Source: an uncultured Porphyromonas sp.
GTDB taxonomy: Bacteria; Bacteroidota; Bacteroidia; Bacteroidales; Porphyromonadaceae
Reading direction: 5' to 3'
Length of the DNA: 47,797 nt
Assembly (NCBI RefSeq): GCF_902489635.1
Contig: NZ_CABUAN010000012.1
Coordinates: 1 to 47,797, forward strand
Part shown: positions 34,600-43,531 of the stretch, in pieces
Numbering within the stretch: the first letter of the stretch is position 1
Layout of the letters: each line of letters starts with the position of its first letter
Translations under genes and position numbers: made by a program
Notes under the pieces: generated by a model
The model's database searches: none
What the model was told of the DNA's origin: nothing
What the model saw: the letters and a program-made list of their open reading frames with translations, nothing else

Positions 34600-34855
34600 C
34601 CCTCCTTTCTCGAATATCCACGTGGGAAATCTCAAATCTCCACGTGGATATTTTTTATTTTCCACGTGGGCGTGATTCATTTCCTCCGAAGTTTCATTTG
34701 ATTCCTCCGAGGAATTTTTTCTTTCCTACCTGGGAAATAAAAAATATCCACGTGGAGATTTCGAAATATCCACGTGGAAATCACTTTTCCCCGACATGGC
34801 ACCGTATAGATATGTAGTCGGTTCTAAATTATTGTAGCGAGTCGATGTTGTATTT
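34600..34855 (+). repeat. Phased palindrome array with conserved tail, copy A2
   Basis: Nearly the same as 1-250. Palindrome centres are at 34621.5, 34643.5, 34665.5, 34687, 34708, 34729, 34751.5 and 34773.5. The CCGAC...GTCGG hairpin and the TAAATTATTGTA box (34825-34836) follow. No gene lies directly downstream on the same strand: the next genes read toward it. The remaining stretch to 35066 has no recognised feature. Confidence 0.92.
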
Positions 34856-35066
34856 GCCCAGATGCTCTTCTCGACAAAACGATCTGCGGAGTCTAGGTTA
34901 TGGGGGAGGCGGTATGAGTGGCGCGTGCTTTGGATATACAGCAAGAGAGCACCGACACGACTAGTCGTATCGATGCTCTCCGTATGGTGTGCGCTCACCG
35001 AGCAGAGATGGAGTGCTTCTGTAGCCCCCGTCTCTATGGTAGCGTCTCTATATAAGCTTGTTCAGG

Positions 35067-35219
35067 TTACTTCTTGAGGAAGTCCTGTACGTGGTCATTT
35101 GGTACCATCTCCTCTTGGAAGGTATAAGCACCAGTCTTAGGCGACTTGACCATCTTGATAACCTTTGAGTATGAGCGACCATCGCCCGTTCTAAAGGTTG
35201 CGACCGATTTTTTAGCCAT
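35067..35219 (-). CDS. DUF4295 small protein
   Basis: A 50-residue basic protein starting MAKKSVATFRTGDGRSYSKV and ending VQDFLKK. It matches the DUF4295 family, small proteins encoded after rpmB and rpmG throughout Bacteroidota. The location suggests a ribosome-linked role, but none is established to my knowledge. It starts 42 bp after the rpmG stop on the same strand. Confidence 0.88.
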   Translation of the reverse strand: MAKKSVATFRTGDGRSYSKVIKMVKSPKTGAYTFQEEMVPNDHVQDFLKK

Positions 35220-35261
35220 TGTACTTAGTTCTTATTTTGTTAGTAGGAAGGGGAGAGATGA

Positions 35262-35450
35262 TTACTTAATCTCACGGTGTAGTGTGTAGCGCTTAAGTAT
35301 AGGGTTGTACTTCTTAAGCTCTAGACGCTGTGTGGTATTCTTTCTATTCTTTGTAGTGACGTAGCGAGAGGTGCCTGGCATGCCACTCTCTTTGTGCTCT
35401 GTGCACTCGAGTATTACCTGTACTCGATCGCCTTTACCTTTCTTAGACAT
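35262..35450 (-). CDS. rpmG: 50S ribosomal protein L33
   Basis: The 62-residue protein has YVTTKNRKNTTQRLELKKYNP, the L33 signature, and ends KRYTLHREIK. It has only one cysteine, so it is the zinc-free form of L33. It lies 32 bp after rpmB. Confidence 0.96.
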   Translation of the reverse strand: MSKKGKGDRVQVILECTEHKESGMPGTSRYVTTKNRKNTTQRLELKKYNPILKRYTLHREIK

Positions 35451-35482
35451 AGTAAATGAGTGTGATTAAAGGAGTGAGTGGT

Positions 35483-35731
35483 TTATTTGCTCTTGATGCT
35501 TAGGTAGCCCGCATCGCTAGCACGGCGCAGAGCCTCGTTGAGTCCTACGCGATTGATGAGCCTGAGCCCAGCTGCTGAAACCTTGAGGGAGATCCAGCGA
35601 TCCTCCTCGGGCCAGTAAAACTTCTTGCGGAAGAGGTTAACGTCAAAGGTGCGCTTCGTGCGACGCTTTGAGTGGGATACATTGTTGCCCACCATAGCCT
35701 TCTTACCGGTGATCTGACATATCTTAGACAT
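35483..35731 (-). CDS. rpmB: 50S ribosomal protein L28
   Basis: The 82-residue protein begins MSKICQITGKKAMVGNNVSH and continues with SHSKRRTKRTFDVNL and WISLKVSAAGLRLINRVG, all typical of L28. It lacks paired CxxC motifs, so it is the zinc-independent form. It is first of the rpmB-rpmG-DUF4295 transcript. Confidence 0.96.
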   Translation of the reverse strand: MSKICQITGKKAMVGNNVSHSKRRTKRTFDVNLFRKKFYWPEEDRWISLKVSAAGLRLINRVGLNEALRRASDAGYLSIKSK

Positions 35732-35828
35732 GACGGTGTGGTATTTCTTTTATACTTCTACGATGTTTCTGAGATCGACACAGCCCCATCCATTAGCATC
35801 ATCATGGTGTGGGTCTGCAATCAGACTG

Positions 35829-35859
35829 CAAAGTAACGCAATTATTTTGACAAAAGCAA
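35829..35859 (-). promoter_or_regulatory. Probable promoter of the rpmB operon
   Basis: On the minus strand TTG (35857-35859), 20 bp, TTACTTTG (35829-35836). The second base differs from TAnnTTTG. The leader to rpmB is about 90 bp. Confidence 0.55.
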
Positions 35860-36015
35860 ATGCCCCTGGCTCAGACTTTGGCAATTGGCACCTTTGTAAA
35901 GGGCTGAAATGCCCTTTCTGCCTAAAGATATCAGAGCTGTCTAGTACTGGCTGCCTCAGCGCTATGCGTTAGCTCTTGAGGAGATCGGGTAAGCTGCTGT
36001 GTAGCAAAATTGTAT

Positions 36016-36023
36016 TACATTTG
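36016..36023 (+). promoter_or_regulatory. Probable -7 element of the C10 protease gene
   Basis: TACATTTG matches TAnnTTTG and ends 25 bp before the ATG at 36049. No clear TTG is seen at the -33 position. Confidence 0.5.
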
Positions 36024-36048
36024 TCTTCTGGACAAATGCCACAATGAT

Positions 36049-39000
36049 ATGACCCAACGCTTTTTCTCCTTCCTAGCCCTAGCACTGATCCTAAGTGTGA
36101 GCACACTATGGGCTAAGCCGCGCACAGAGCAGCAGGCTCGCCTCATAGCCGAGCAGTATACCATACAGCACTTGAGCCGTAGCGAGCTGGCTGCGCTACG
36201 CTCTGCTGCCACGCCATTGCTGACGCTCGTGTCAGCTCCAGCCACTGACGCTGGTGGGGTGGTCGTACGTCACCAGACGACAGCTCCAGTCGTGCAGACG
36301 CTCGCCTCCGCCTATTACGTATATAATATAGGTAGCGAGCGAGGCTATGTGATGATCTCGGGCGATGATCTTCTGCCTGAGGTGATCGCTTATGCTGACG
36401 AGGGCGCTTTTATTCCAGACGAGGAGCAGCCAGAGCATATTGCGTCGTTTCTCGCTCAGGTGCGTGCAGCACTGCACGCCTTGGTAGAGCGTGGCGAGCC
36501 CGTAGTGATGCCACGCACCTCACAGCTACGCCCTGAGGGGGTAGCTCCGCTCCTGGGCGATATTCAGTGGGGGCAAGACTATCCCTTCAATACGCTTTGT
36601 CCCAATAAGGAGGGTGGTCGATCTGTCGTGGGTTGCGTAGCGACGGCACTCGCACAGATCATCCGCTACCACCAGTGGCCTAATCAGGGCGAGGGCATCT
36701 GCTCCTATACCGAGCGGGATGGTACCAACCATCGTGTAGACTTCTCACAGTATACCTACGACTGGACACGTATGCCTGGACAGCCTAATAGAAACGGTTC
36801 CTCTCATGCCGTCACTCAGGCACTCTCTACTTTATGCTATCATGTAGGGGTCATATCACAAATGCAGTATAGCCCGCAGGGTAGTGGCACCTACTCTCAG
36901 TACCCCAAGGAGGGTCTGCAGAAGTACTTTAAGTACAAGAAGAATATCCAGCTACTCAGTCGTATGAACTACAAGATGGCGGACTGGATGGACATCATAG
37001 CCAAGGAGCTCAACGAGGAACGCCCCATCTACTACGCTGGTGCTAGTAGTACGGTCGGTCACGCCTTCGTCTGTGATGGATATAAGCCAAACGGCTACTT
37101 CCACATCAATCTCGGATGGGATGGCATAGCCAATGGCTACTTCCTCCTCTATGCGATCAATCCCGATGTGCTAGGTACTGGTGGTGGCACTTCGTACGAT
37201 GGGTACAATGACTATCAGGAGATCATGGTCGGTATAGAGCCAGACCGTGATGGCTCCTCTGAGCGCACCGTCAGTGAGAATATATCGGCCATCTCCCTAG
37301 AGGTGTCGTGTGAGGACAATGCAACCATCGAGCTCCGAAACGTGGTCCTCGAGCTAACCTCAGCAGTGAGGTACAAGACGAAGTTCTGTCTCTCCATAAC
37401 GCCTACAAAGGAGGACGCACAGACTTACTACGGGGCTGCTAGTGATGAGCAAGAGCTAGAGTTTCAGGGCTCCTATGTCTACTCTCAAAAGAATATATCC
37501 AAGATTCCATCCGTTAACCTACCTGACCTGGGACTCCCCACACGGAGTGCGAGCTACGTCGTGACCCTTGCTTACGAGGGCAATGACGGCAAGATGATCC
37601 CTGTACGGCACTGCAACGGAGGTATCTCCGAGGTGCTCGTCACCTTCGATGCTGAGGGCAAGGCTAGCTATCCATTGCCAAACTTGGAGCCACAGCTTGC
37701 TTTGACAGATGTTATAGATCCTAACTTGCGAGGCTATAGCAAGAGCTCTCTCGCGCTTGCTATCGACAACCTTAGCAAAGAGGAGTACTACTCCACATGG
37801 ACCTGCTACTTTGAGGATATGAAGGGCGATCTTACCCCTATCGGCTCCCTTGCAGCTCTGATGACCCCGCAGGAGCAGCAACAGGTGCCACTAAAGATCT
37901 CCAAGCTGCCGCTCCCAGCCGGCACCAAGGGCAATATCATCCTCAAGGGAACCTATCTAAATGTCGACGGCTCCAATAGTGGCTACGCTTTACGCTCTCC
38001 GAAGCGTCTGGAGGTACTCCCGTCGACAGCTCCCGTGGACCAGTTCTCCACGATCAAGTGCCTCGCTAGGCGATCCATGATGGGTGCTATAGAGTATGCC
38101 CCTGGGATGACCGCTATAGACTTCGAGATAACCAATCATGGTGATCAGGAGAGAAGCTATCTAGTGCTGGACTGGGCACTCCTACATCATGCGAATGGAG
38201 AGGTCTATGTGCGGGATAAAGGTCAGAATGTCTTTCAGGATCTAGAGGCTAATGGGTCGGTCGAGTATAGTATAGATCCATCTTCTTGGGGATCAATGCC
38301 AATGTCCAAAGGACAAGGCTACTCCCTCCTAGTACGCCTATCTGATGTCATAGAGCGTGGTGGTCAGTTCTACTACGGAGAGAAGGAGTATGAGTTAACT
38401 CTACCCCTAGTTACGGTAGACCAGCTCTCGCCAGCTATTGATGAGGAGCATTACGTCTCCTTTGAGAAGGTATCTGACTACTCATACTCTCTTATGGTAG
38501 ATGTAGCGGCTCCCGAGATGATCCGCCTCTATGGTATCACACTGATGAGCCTGTCGCACGAAGATGGAGTCTATAATATCTACGGAGCTGTCGATCAGGG
38601 AAGAACCGCTATCATCGGAGCTTTCACTGCACTAGACTTCGATCAGAAGTACGACTCCACGGGAATCGTCGAGGCTGACTTCTCACACGCCTCCCCGCTC
38701 TTACAGCATATATCTATATGCCACAGCATGATAAAAGGCGAGGCAATGACTGAGATGCTCCAGTCCCTCCCCGATCGCTCCGCTACCACTCGTGGTACCA
38801 TAGCACTCATCGACACCTCCAGACCTGATCTAGAGGGCAACGTCTGTACAGCAGAGCAGGTAAAGCTAGCAGCTCGGCGTGGCTGGACGGTCACCGACCA
38901 GAGTGGCAACGCTTACCTAGCGGTCGATGCCCCAACCTCGCAGGAGGAGTGGACGCTCTATCCTATGCCCGTACGTGATCAGCTCACAGTGGTCGGGCTA

Positions 39001-39165
39001 CCTGCCGCAAGTCCCGTGACGCTCTACACGCTGCAGGGGGAGCGACTGCTACAAGCTGTCACACCCGCCAGCGGTCAGCTCCAGCTCAGCCTGGCACATC
39101 TACCCAGTGGCACATACATCCTCACCACAGTACTGGGGAGCCGGCGTGTAGTCGTGGCGCACTAG
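36049..39165 (+). CDS. C10-family (streptopain/PrtT-like) cysteine protease with T9SS sorting domain
   Basis: A secreted protease of 1038 residues. The signal peptide (MTQRFFSFLALALILSVSTLWA) is followed by a propeptide (about 25-165) with YYVYNIGSERGYVMISGDD, then the catalytic domain with C196 in VVGCVATALAQI and H338 in VGHAFVCDGY, followed by HINLGWDG. A long middle region (about 400-960) has no family I can name. The last 75 residues (WTLYPMPVRDQLTVVG ... LPSGTYILTTV) are a T9SS type A sorting domain, so it should be carried across the outer membrane. The frame is open from a TTG at 36010, but that codon precedes the promoter-like TACATTTG, so the ATG at 36049 is chosen. Confidence 0.92.
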   Translation: MTQRFFSFLALALILSVSTLWAKPRTEQQARLIAEQYTIQHLSRSELAALRSAATPLLTLVSAPATDAGGVVVRHQTTAPVVQTLASAYYVYNIGSERGYVMISGDDLLPEVIAYADEGAFIPDEEQPEHIASFLAQVRAALHALVERGEPVVMPRTSQLRPEGVAPLLGDIQWGQDYPFNTLCPNKEGGRSVVGCVATALAQIIRYHQWPNQGEGICSYTERDGTNHRVDFSQYTYDWTRMPGQPNRNGSSHAVTQALSTLCYHVGVISQMQYSPQGSGTYSQYPKEGLQKYFKYKKNIQLLSRMNYKMADWMDIIAKELNEERPIYYAGASSTVGHAFVCDGYKPNGYFHINLGWDGIANGYFLLYAINPDVLGTGGGTSYDGYNDYQEIMVGIEPDRDGSSERTVSENISAISLEVSCEDNATIELRNVVLELTSAVRYKTKFCLSITPTKEDAQTYYGAASDEQELEFQGSYVYSQKNISKIPSVNLPDLGLPTRSASYVVTLAYEGNDGKMIPVRHCNGGISEVLVTFDAEGKASYPLPNLEPQLALTDVIDPNLRGYSKSSLALAIDNLSKEEYYSTWTCYFEDMKGDLTPIGSLAALMTPQEQQQVPLKISKLPLPAGTKGNIILKGTYLNVDGSNSGYALRSPKRLEVLPSTAPVDQFSTIKCLARRSMMGAIEYAPGMTAIDFEITNHGDQERSYLVLDWALLHHANGEVYVRDKGQNVFQDLEANGSVEYSIDPSSWGSMPMSKGQGYSLLVRLSDVIERGGQFYYGEKEYELTLPLVTVDQLSPAIDEEHYVSFEKVSDYSYSLMVDVAAPEMIRLYGITLMSLSHEDGVYNIYGAVDQGRTAIIGAFTALDFDQKYDSTGIVEADFSHASPLLQHISICHSMIKGEAMTEMLQSLPDRSATTRGTIALIDTSRPDLEGNVCTAEQVKLAARRGWTVTDQSGNAYLAVDAPTSQEEWTLYPMPVRDQLTVVGLPAASPVTLYTLQGERLLQAVTPASGQLQLSLAHLPSGTYILTTVLGSRRVVVAH

Positions 39166-39184
39166 ACGTAGGCACGCCACGACT
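39150..39184 (+). terminator. Possible terminator hairpin after the protease gene
   Basis: AGTCGTGGCG (39150-39159) and CGCCACGACT (39175-39184) form a perfect 10-bp stem around the stop codon. No T-run follows, so Rho-independent termination is uncertain. Confidence 0.4.
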
Positions 39185-39269
39185 GGTGGGGGGCTATACT
39201 GCCTGAAATGAGTACTTTCGTGGAGAGCCTCACGCTTACTTAACGAAACTATCTCCCTCTAGCTCTCTC

Positions 39270-40157
39270 ATGCCAGCAAAGCAAATATCCATACTGATCC
39301 CCACGCGCAACTACGACTGCCGTCCACTTGTAGAGACCCTGCATCGGCAGTTGCAGCTGGCGCACATAGAGGGCGAGATCATCCTCGGGGACGACTCCTC
39401 CGACTCCCACTACGCTCAGCTCTACGATACCCTCCAGCAGGAGGGACTCATACGGCTTGTCCGCCCCACGACACATCTTGGTGCGGGACGTATGCGCAAC
39501 TATCTAGCGCAGCAAGCCCAGGGCGAGCAGCTACTCATCATCGACTCAGACACGATGCCCGCCTCTGCCCGCTTCGTCGTGGACTACTTACAAGCAGCCC
39601 ATAGCGATAGGGTAGTGGTAGGGGGCTTTTGCTATCCCACCGAGCGACCCTCCAGAGACAGGCTCTTGCGCTATAAGTATGGACACAAGGTCGAGACACG
39701 TAGCCTCGCCGAGCGACAGCAGGCACCGGCAGATGCCTTCGTCAGTATGAGCTTCATGATCCCTCGTCGCATCTTTCTGGAGGAGGGCTTCCCCACGCAG
39801 ATGGGTATGGGTTACGAAGACGCTTACTTCGGCTATCGACTAGCCGAGCGGGGTATCGCCATCATGCATATTGACAACCCCGTCATCCATGCGCTCAAGG
39901 AGAGCAGCGACCAATTCCTCGACACCACCGAGCGTTATGTGGAGAACCTCTACCGACATCGTGCCTTGCTCGCACCCTATCCGATACGTCTCCTCCAGCT
40001 CTACCTGCGGCTAGAGCGCGCTAGGCTCGTACCGCTGCTCGGCGCATTAGCTCCGCTCTTCAAGCCCCTCTTGCGGCGACAACTCACCTCACGTCACCCC
40101 TCGCTACGCCTCTTCGCCCTCTACAAGCTCCTCCATCTCTGCACCCTTAGAGACTAA
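39270..40157 (+). CDS. Glycosyltransferase family 2
   Basis: The 295-residue GT-A fold enzyme has ISILIPTRNYDCRPLVETL at the start, GDDSSDSH, the metal-binding DSD motif in LLIIDSDTMP, and a later acidic GYEDAYFGYRLAERG as general-base region. Such enzymes add sugars to surface polysaccharide, lipid or protein. The substrate is not evident. The C-terminal 60 residues are basic and may touch the membrane. It is 104 bp after the protease gene and is not clearly part of a glycan locus. Confidence 0.85.
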   Translation: MPAKQISILIPTRNYDCRPLVETLHRQLQLAHIEGEIILGDDSSDSHYAQLYDTLQQEGLIRLVRPTTHLGAGRMRNYLAQQAQGEQLLIIDSDTMPASARFVVDYLQAAHSDRVVVGGFCYPTERPSRDRLLRYKYGHKVETRSLAERQQAPADAFVSMSFMIPRRIFLEEGFPTQMGMGYEDAYFGYRLAERGIAIMHIDNPVIHALKESSDQFLDTTERYVENLYRHRALLAPYPIRLLQLYLRLERARLVPLLGALAPLFKPLLRRQLTSRHPSLRLFALYKLLHLCTLRD

Positions 40158-40230
40158 CCTCTCGGCGACTACCCCTCGCCCTTACGACAGGGGGCGGGGG
40201 GCTTCATCGTCAGACGACTCTGCAAGATGA
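40158..40230. other. Start of the gap after the glycosyltransferase gene
   Basis: Contains CGCCCTTACGACAGGGGGCG, a small G/C-rich hairpin without a T-run. No gene is seen. Confidence 0.4.
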
Positions 40231-40413
40231 TATCCACGGGAAAATCTCAAATTTCCACGTGGATGTTTTTTATTCTCCACGTAGGAAAGGAAAAATTCTT
40301 CCGAAGTTTCATTTGATTCCTCCGAAGTTTCATTTGATTCTTCCGAAGTTTTATTTCTCGCCTACGTGGGGATTTTTTATTCCCGACGTGGATATTTGAA
40401 AATAGCCACGTGG
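40231..40413 (+). repeat. Phased palindrome array, nine units, without the conserved tail
   Basis: Unit centres lie near 40237, 40258.5, 40280.5, 40302, 40323, 40344, 40365.5, 40387.5 and 40409.5. Five or six are CCACGTGG or one-base variants (CCACGTAG, CTACGTGG, CGACGTGG); three in the middle are CTTCCGAAG-like. Spacing is 21-22 bp. The TAAATTATTGTA tail of copies A1-A3 is absent. The rest of the gap to 40603 shows no gene. Confidence 0.88.
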
Positions 40414-40603
40414 AGATCGTTTTCTCCTAAAGCGAAAGCATCTCGAGCCATACGAGGAAGCTGTTTATAGTTCATCCGGTCTGCCCTCTGGCCGCTCTAA
40501 AAACAAAATGAGTCTAGAAAATGCGTGGAAACCCTCCGCAGATTGAGAGAAAAGAAGTAATTTAGCGGGCAGATAATTACATATTTGAATAACAACAAAC
40601 TAT

Positions 40604-41869
40604 ATGAAATCAAACCAACCTCTTTTACTCGTCACCCTTGTCGTGACGCTACTTATCAGTGCTTGTAGTTCTCCTACACCCACACCTCCAAAGCCAGAGC
40701 CGAAGCAGACCACCATTACGGTCTCGCCCGAGAGTCTTTCCCTGATCGTGGGTAAGAGCGAGCAGCTCTCTGTAGTGGTCTCTCCTAAGGAGGTCGCTGT
40801 AACTTATCAAAGTAAGAACCCCGCGATCGCAACCGTTGATGCTCAGGGGCTTGTGACCGGTGTCGCTGTCGGAGAGACCGCTGTGATCGTACAGGCTGGT
40901 GAGGCTACAAAGAGCGTCCCCGTGACTGTCAAAGAGGCTCCTATACAAGTACCTCAAGAGCTCCCGATGCTCAAGTTCGGGATACCTCTCAATGATTATG
41001 AAAAGATAGAAGACGCTGAGGTGATCGCGTACGAGCAAAAGCTAGGACGTACCCAGCAAGAGGTGGACTATCGTCCATCGGGCTTCTACGGAGAGGGGCT
41101 GACCACCATTCCTGCTGTGGTCTATGGTATAAGCATTGCCGATGACGCTGACCTAATCCTCGCCTATAGCAAGGAGTCAGTCACTGACTGCAAGCGCACC
41201 AAGGCGATGCTCTACCAGCTTGGCTTTGGTGAAGTACAGGAGGCCGAGGTGAGCAACTACCTCGGAGATGTCAAGAAGGGTCTGCGTGCTACGCTCAAAA
41301 GTAACCCTAGTGTGACTGTCTCGATGATGGATATGCCTAATGAAAAGCTCGGCACAGTCATGTTTATGGAGTTTGCTAAGCGAATTAACACCAATCCTCT
41401 AGTGCAAGCAAAGCATGGGATACTCTCTGACGTCAAAGACTTCCCCTCTCTAGACGCTTTACGAACCAAAGATATCGAGCAGTTTAAGGCCTTTGAGGAG
41501 AAGCTCGCACTACGCACCTATCGACAAAACGAGTCGCCCAAGGATACGCACCTCTTCTTCCGCACTGAGGAGTCAAATGTTCAGAAGACGAACCTTGAGT
41601 ACGCTTTCTATGTTGCACCTAGCAAGGAGGCCGATGGTTTTGGTCTGATTATAACTCAGCTCCTCTGCCTCTCTAGTGAGCGAGACCTGCGTTCGCAAGA
41701 ATTCAAGCAGTACTTGGCTAAGAATGGCTTTGACAAGAACTATACCGTTTCAGACGAGAACGTCATAGACGTCTACAACGCCCACGGAGACCGTTGTCGC
41801 GTGACGCTCGTTAGACTAGGACAGGATGACTACGTCTATCAGATGTACCTCTTCCCCAAGGAGTCTTAA
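40604..41869 (+). CDS. Lipoprotein with Ig-like (BIG2) domain and unknown C-terminal region
   Basis: The 421-residue protein has a lipoprotein signal (LLVTLVVTLLISAC, lipidated cysteine C21), then a proline-rich stretch. A BIG2-type Ig-like domain follows (about 36-112) with TVSPESLSLIVGKSEQLSV, PAIATVDAQGLVTGVAVGETAV. Residues about 125-421 hold no domain I recognise; the region contains the repeated idea of LGFGEV and KNGF segments and may be a duplicated fold. It heads a run of three co-directional surface-protein genes, with 26 bp to the next. Confidence 0.82.
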   Translation: MKSNQPLLLVTLVVTLLISACSSPTPTPPKPEPKQTTITVSPESLSLIVGKSEQLSVVVSPKEVAVTYQSKNPAIATVDAQGLVTGVAVGETAVIVQAGEATKSVPVTVKEAPIQVPQELPMLKFGIPLNDYEKIEDAEVIAYEQKLGRTQQEVDYRPSGFYGEGLTTIPAVVYGISIADDADLILAYSKESVTDCKRTKAMLYQLGFGEVQEAEVSNYLGDVKKGLRATLKSNPSVTVSMMDMPNEKLGTVMFMEFAKRINTNPLVQAKHGILSDVKDFPSLDALRTKDIEQFKAFEEKLALRTYRQNESPKDTHLFFRTEESNVQKTNLEYAFYVAPSKEADGFGLIITQLLCLSSERDLRSQEFKQYLAKNGFDKNYTVSDENVIDVYNAHGDRCRVTLVRLGQDDYVYQMYLFPKES

Positions 41870-41895
41870 GCTCCTCACCAGCGTAATCCCTAAAT

Positions 41896-43494
41896 ATGCA
41901 AACGACTAGATTACTACAGCAGCGGGTTATCTGCTCGCTACTCTGGGGCGTACTCCTCGTGACCTCTGCGCTGAGTCTCTCAGCCCAGACTGCCTATAAG
42001 GGTGTCAAAACACCTCCACAGGACCTGACTGTCGATGGCTCGCTAGAGACCAAGGCGTATGTCAGAGGAGTATCTCCCAGTGGCCGCTATATATGGGCTG
42101 CCTACTACTATAATCAGGCAGCCTATGTGTATGACACTGAGCTAAAGAAGTGCATCTGGCAAAAGAGCAATGCCGGCACTGAGATAGACATCAAGTATGT
42201 CTCCGATGAGGGGGACATCGTATATCAAAAGGATAGGACGACGACGGTCTGCATCTCTCACACGGGGCAGGAGGTCGCCATCACCTCTCCTGATAGCGAC
42301 TACCCTATGATAGAGATCACGGGTGTCTCACAGCGGGTGGATCGTATGGTGGGCAATATGAAGCCCCAAGATCCGCTGAAGAAAGATATGCGTCCCTTTG
42401 TGGCCAATCGTACGGCGCAGGGAGACTTTGCAATCACACCGCTACCTACACCTGCCGAAGATGCACTCGGAGGAAAGCCTGAGGGCACCTCTGTGCTGGC
42501 TCTCTCGCCCGATGGGATGACTCTGATAGGGCGACAGGTCAACTCAGATAGCTACTACCCACGACTCATCCAGTGGACGATCCCAGAGGGGCAGAGTGTG
42601 GCTACGGACTATACCTTCCCCGGTGAGTCTCTCTTCTTCAATCTAGATAAGAGGAAGCCTGGCCCTCAGCCTAAGCGTGATGACTACGATAGTGATCAGG
42701 CGTGGGAGAGAGCTTACGATGCCTGGGAGAATGCGTTGCTTGCCTACAGCAAGAAGCCTATGCTTGACCCGACGAGGTGCTACTACTCGCCCTCGACACA
42801 GCGTATCCTCTTTGCCGCTCGGCAGCTGGTACTAGACCAGGAGAGTGGTGCCATAGATCAGGTCTTGATGCCTGGCTACTGGGATCTACGAGAGCAGCGT
42901 GGTGAGGTGCTGACTAAGTATGAGGGCTACACCGCGACGGAAGCTCTTGACGATGGCTCGCTACTCTGTATCGAGGAGGCGAAGTCTTTCTACCATTGCT
43001 ATCGCATAGACCCCAAGAGTGGCGAAAAGGAGAACTTCGCTCTCTGGATCAAGCAACGCACTGGGATACCGATGGAAGAGTTTTACTCTTTAGATGATCA
43101 TGGTGAGATAGTGTTCGGATGGCCTTACATTAGCCAAGATGGTAAGACGCTGGCACTCTTTGGCCCCGATCTCAGCAACCCGTATCTCTTCCGTGGTTCC
43201 TATATACAGTTTACCGATCCGCTAGGAGCGCACACAGCTATACAGGCACCACTCCCCACGCAGCCACACCAGCTGCGGGTGAGTAGCGAGGGGCTCCTAG
43301 AGATGCCCGAGATGGCGCATCATCAGATCGCCGTCTACACGCCTCAAGGTGAGCTCATAGCTCTGGGCGTGGTCTCTGCATCTGGTCACTATCAGATACC
43401 GCAGTCATCGCTAGGCTCCATACTACTGATACAGATAGTCTCCCCGCTCACGGGAGCCTCTTACAGCTATCGGCTATTGCCCATGGCTAACTAA
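41896..43494 (+). CDS. Secreted protein with propeller-like repeats and probable T9SS C-terminus
   Basis: The 532-residue protein has a signal peptide (SLLWGVLLVTSALSLSAQ). The body has segments such as VSPSGRYIWAAYYYNQAAYVYD, ALSPDGMTLIGRQV and ISQDGKTLALFGP, which look like blades of a beta-propeller. The last 70 residues (HQIAVYTPQGELIALGVVSA ... ILLIQIVSP) resemble a T9SS type A sorting domain. I do not recognise a function. It lies between a lipoprotein and a leucine-rich-repeat gene. Confidence 0.72.
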   Translation: MQTTRLLQQRVICSLLWGVLLVTSALSLSAQTAYKGVKTPPQDLTVDGSLETKAYVRGVSPSGRYIWAAYYYNQAAYVYDTELKKCIWQKSNAGTEIDIKYVSDEGDIVYQKDRTTTVCISHTGQEVAITSPDSDYPMIEITGVSQRVDRMVGNMKPQDPLKKDMRPFVANRTAQGDFAITPLPTPAEDALGGKPEGTSVLALSPDGMTLIGRQVNSDSYYPRLIQWTIPEGQSVATDYTFPGESLFFNLDKRKPGPQPKRDDYDSDQAWERAYDAWENALLAYSKKPMLDPTRCYYSPSTQRILFAARQLVLDQESGAIDQVLMPGYWDLREQRGEVLTKYEGYTATEALDDGSLLCIEEAKSFYHCYRIDPKSGEKENFALWIKQRTGIPMEEFYSLDDHGEIVFGWPYISQDGKTLALFGPDLSNPYLFRGSYIQFTDPLGAHTAIQAPLPTQPHQLRVSSEGLLEMPEMAHHQIAVYTPQGELIALGVVSASGHYQIPQSSLGSILLIQIVSPLTGASYSYRLLPMAN

Positions 43495-43531
43495 CTACAC
43501 GACTAACTATACTCATATAACACTATAACTT

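Larger units (their letters stand above)
35732..36048. other. Divergent intergenic region between rpmB and the C10 protease gene
   Basis: No gene is seen. It carries promoter-like elements in both directions: 35829-35859 on the minus strand and 36016-36023 on the plus strand. CTTCTGGACAAATGCCACAATG lies between the plus-strand element and the protease start. Confidence 0.6.

Noticed and set aside
36010..36048. TTG start of the C10 protease at 36010
   Set aside because: It would place 13 residues before a normal signal peptide and lies upstream of the likely -7 element.
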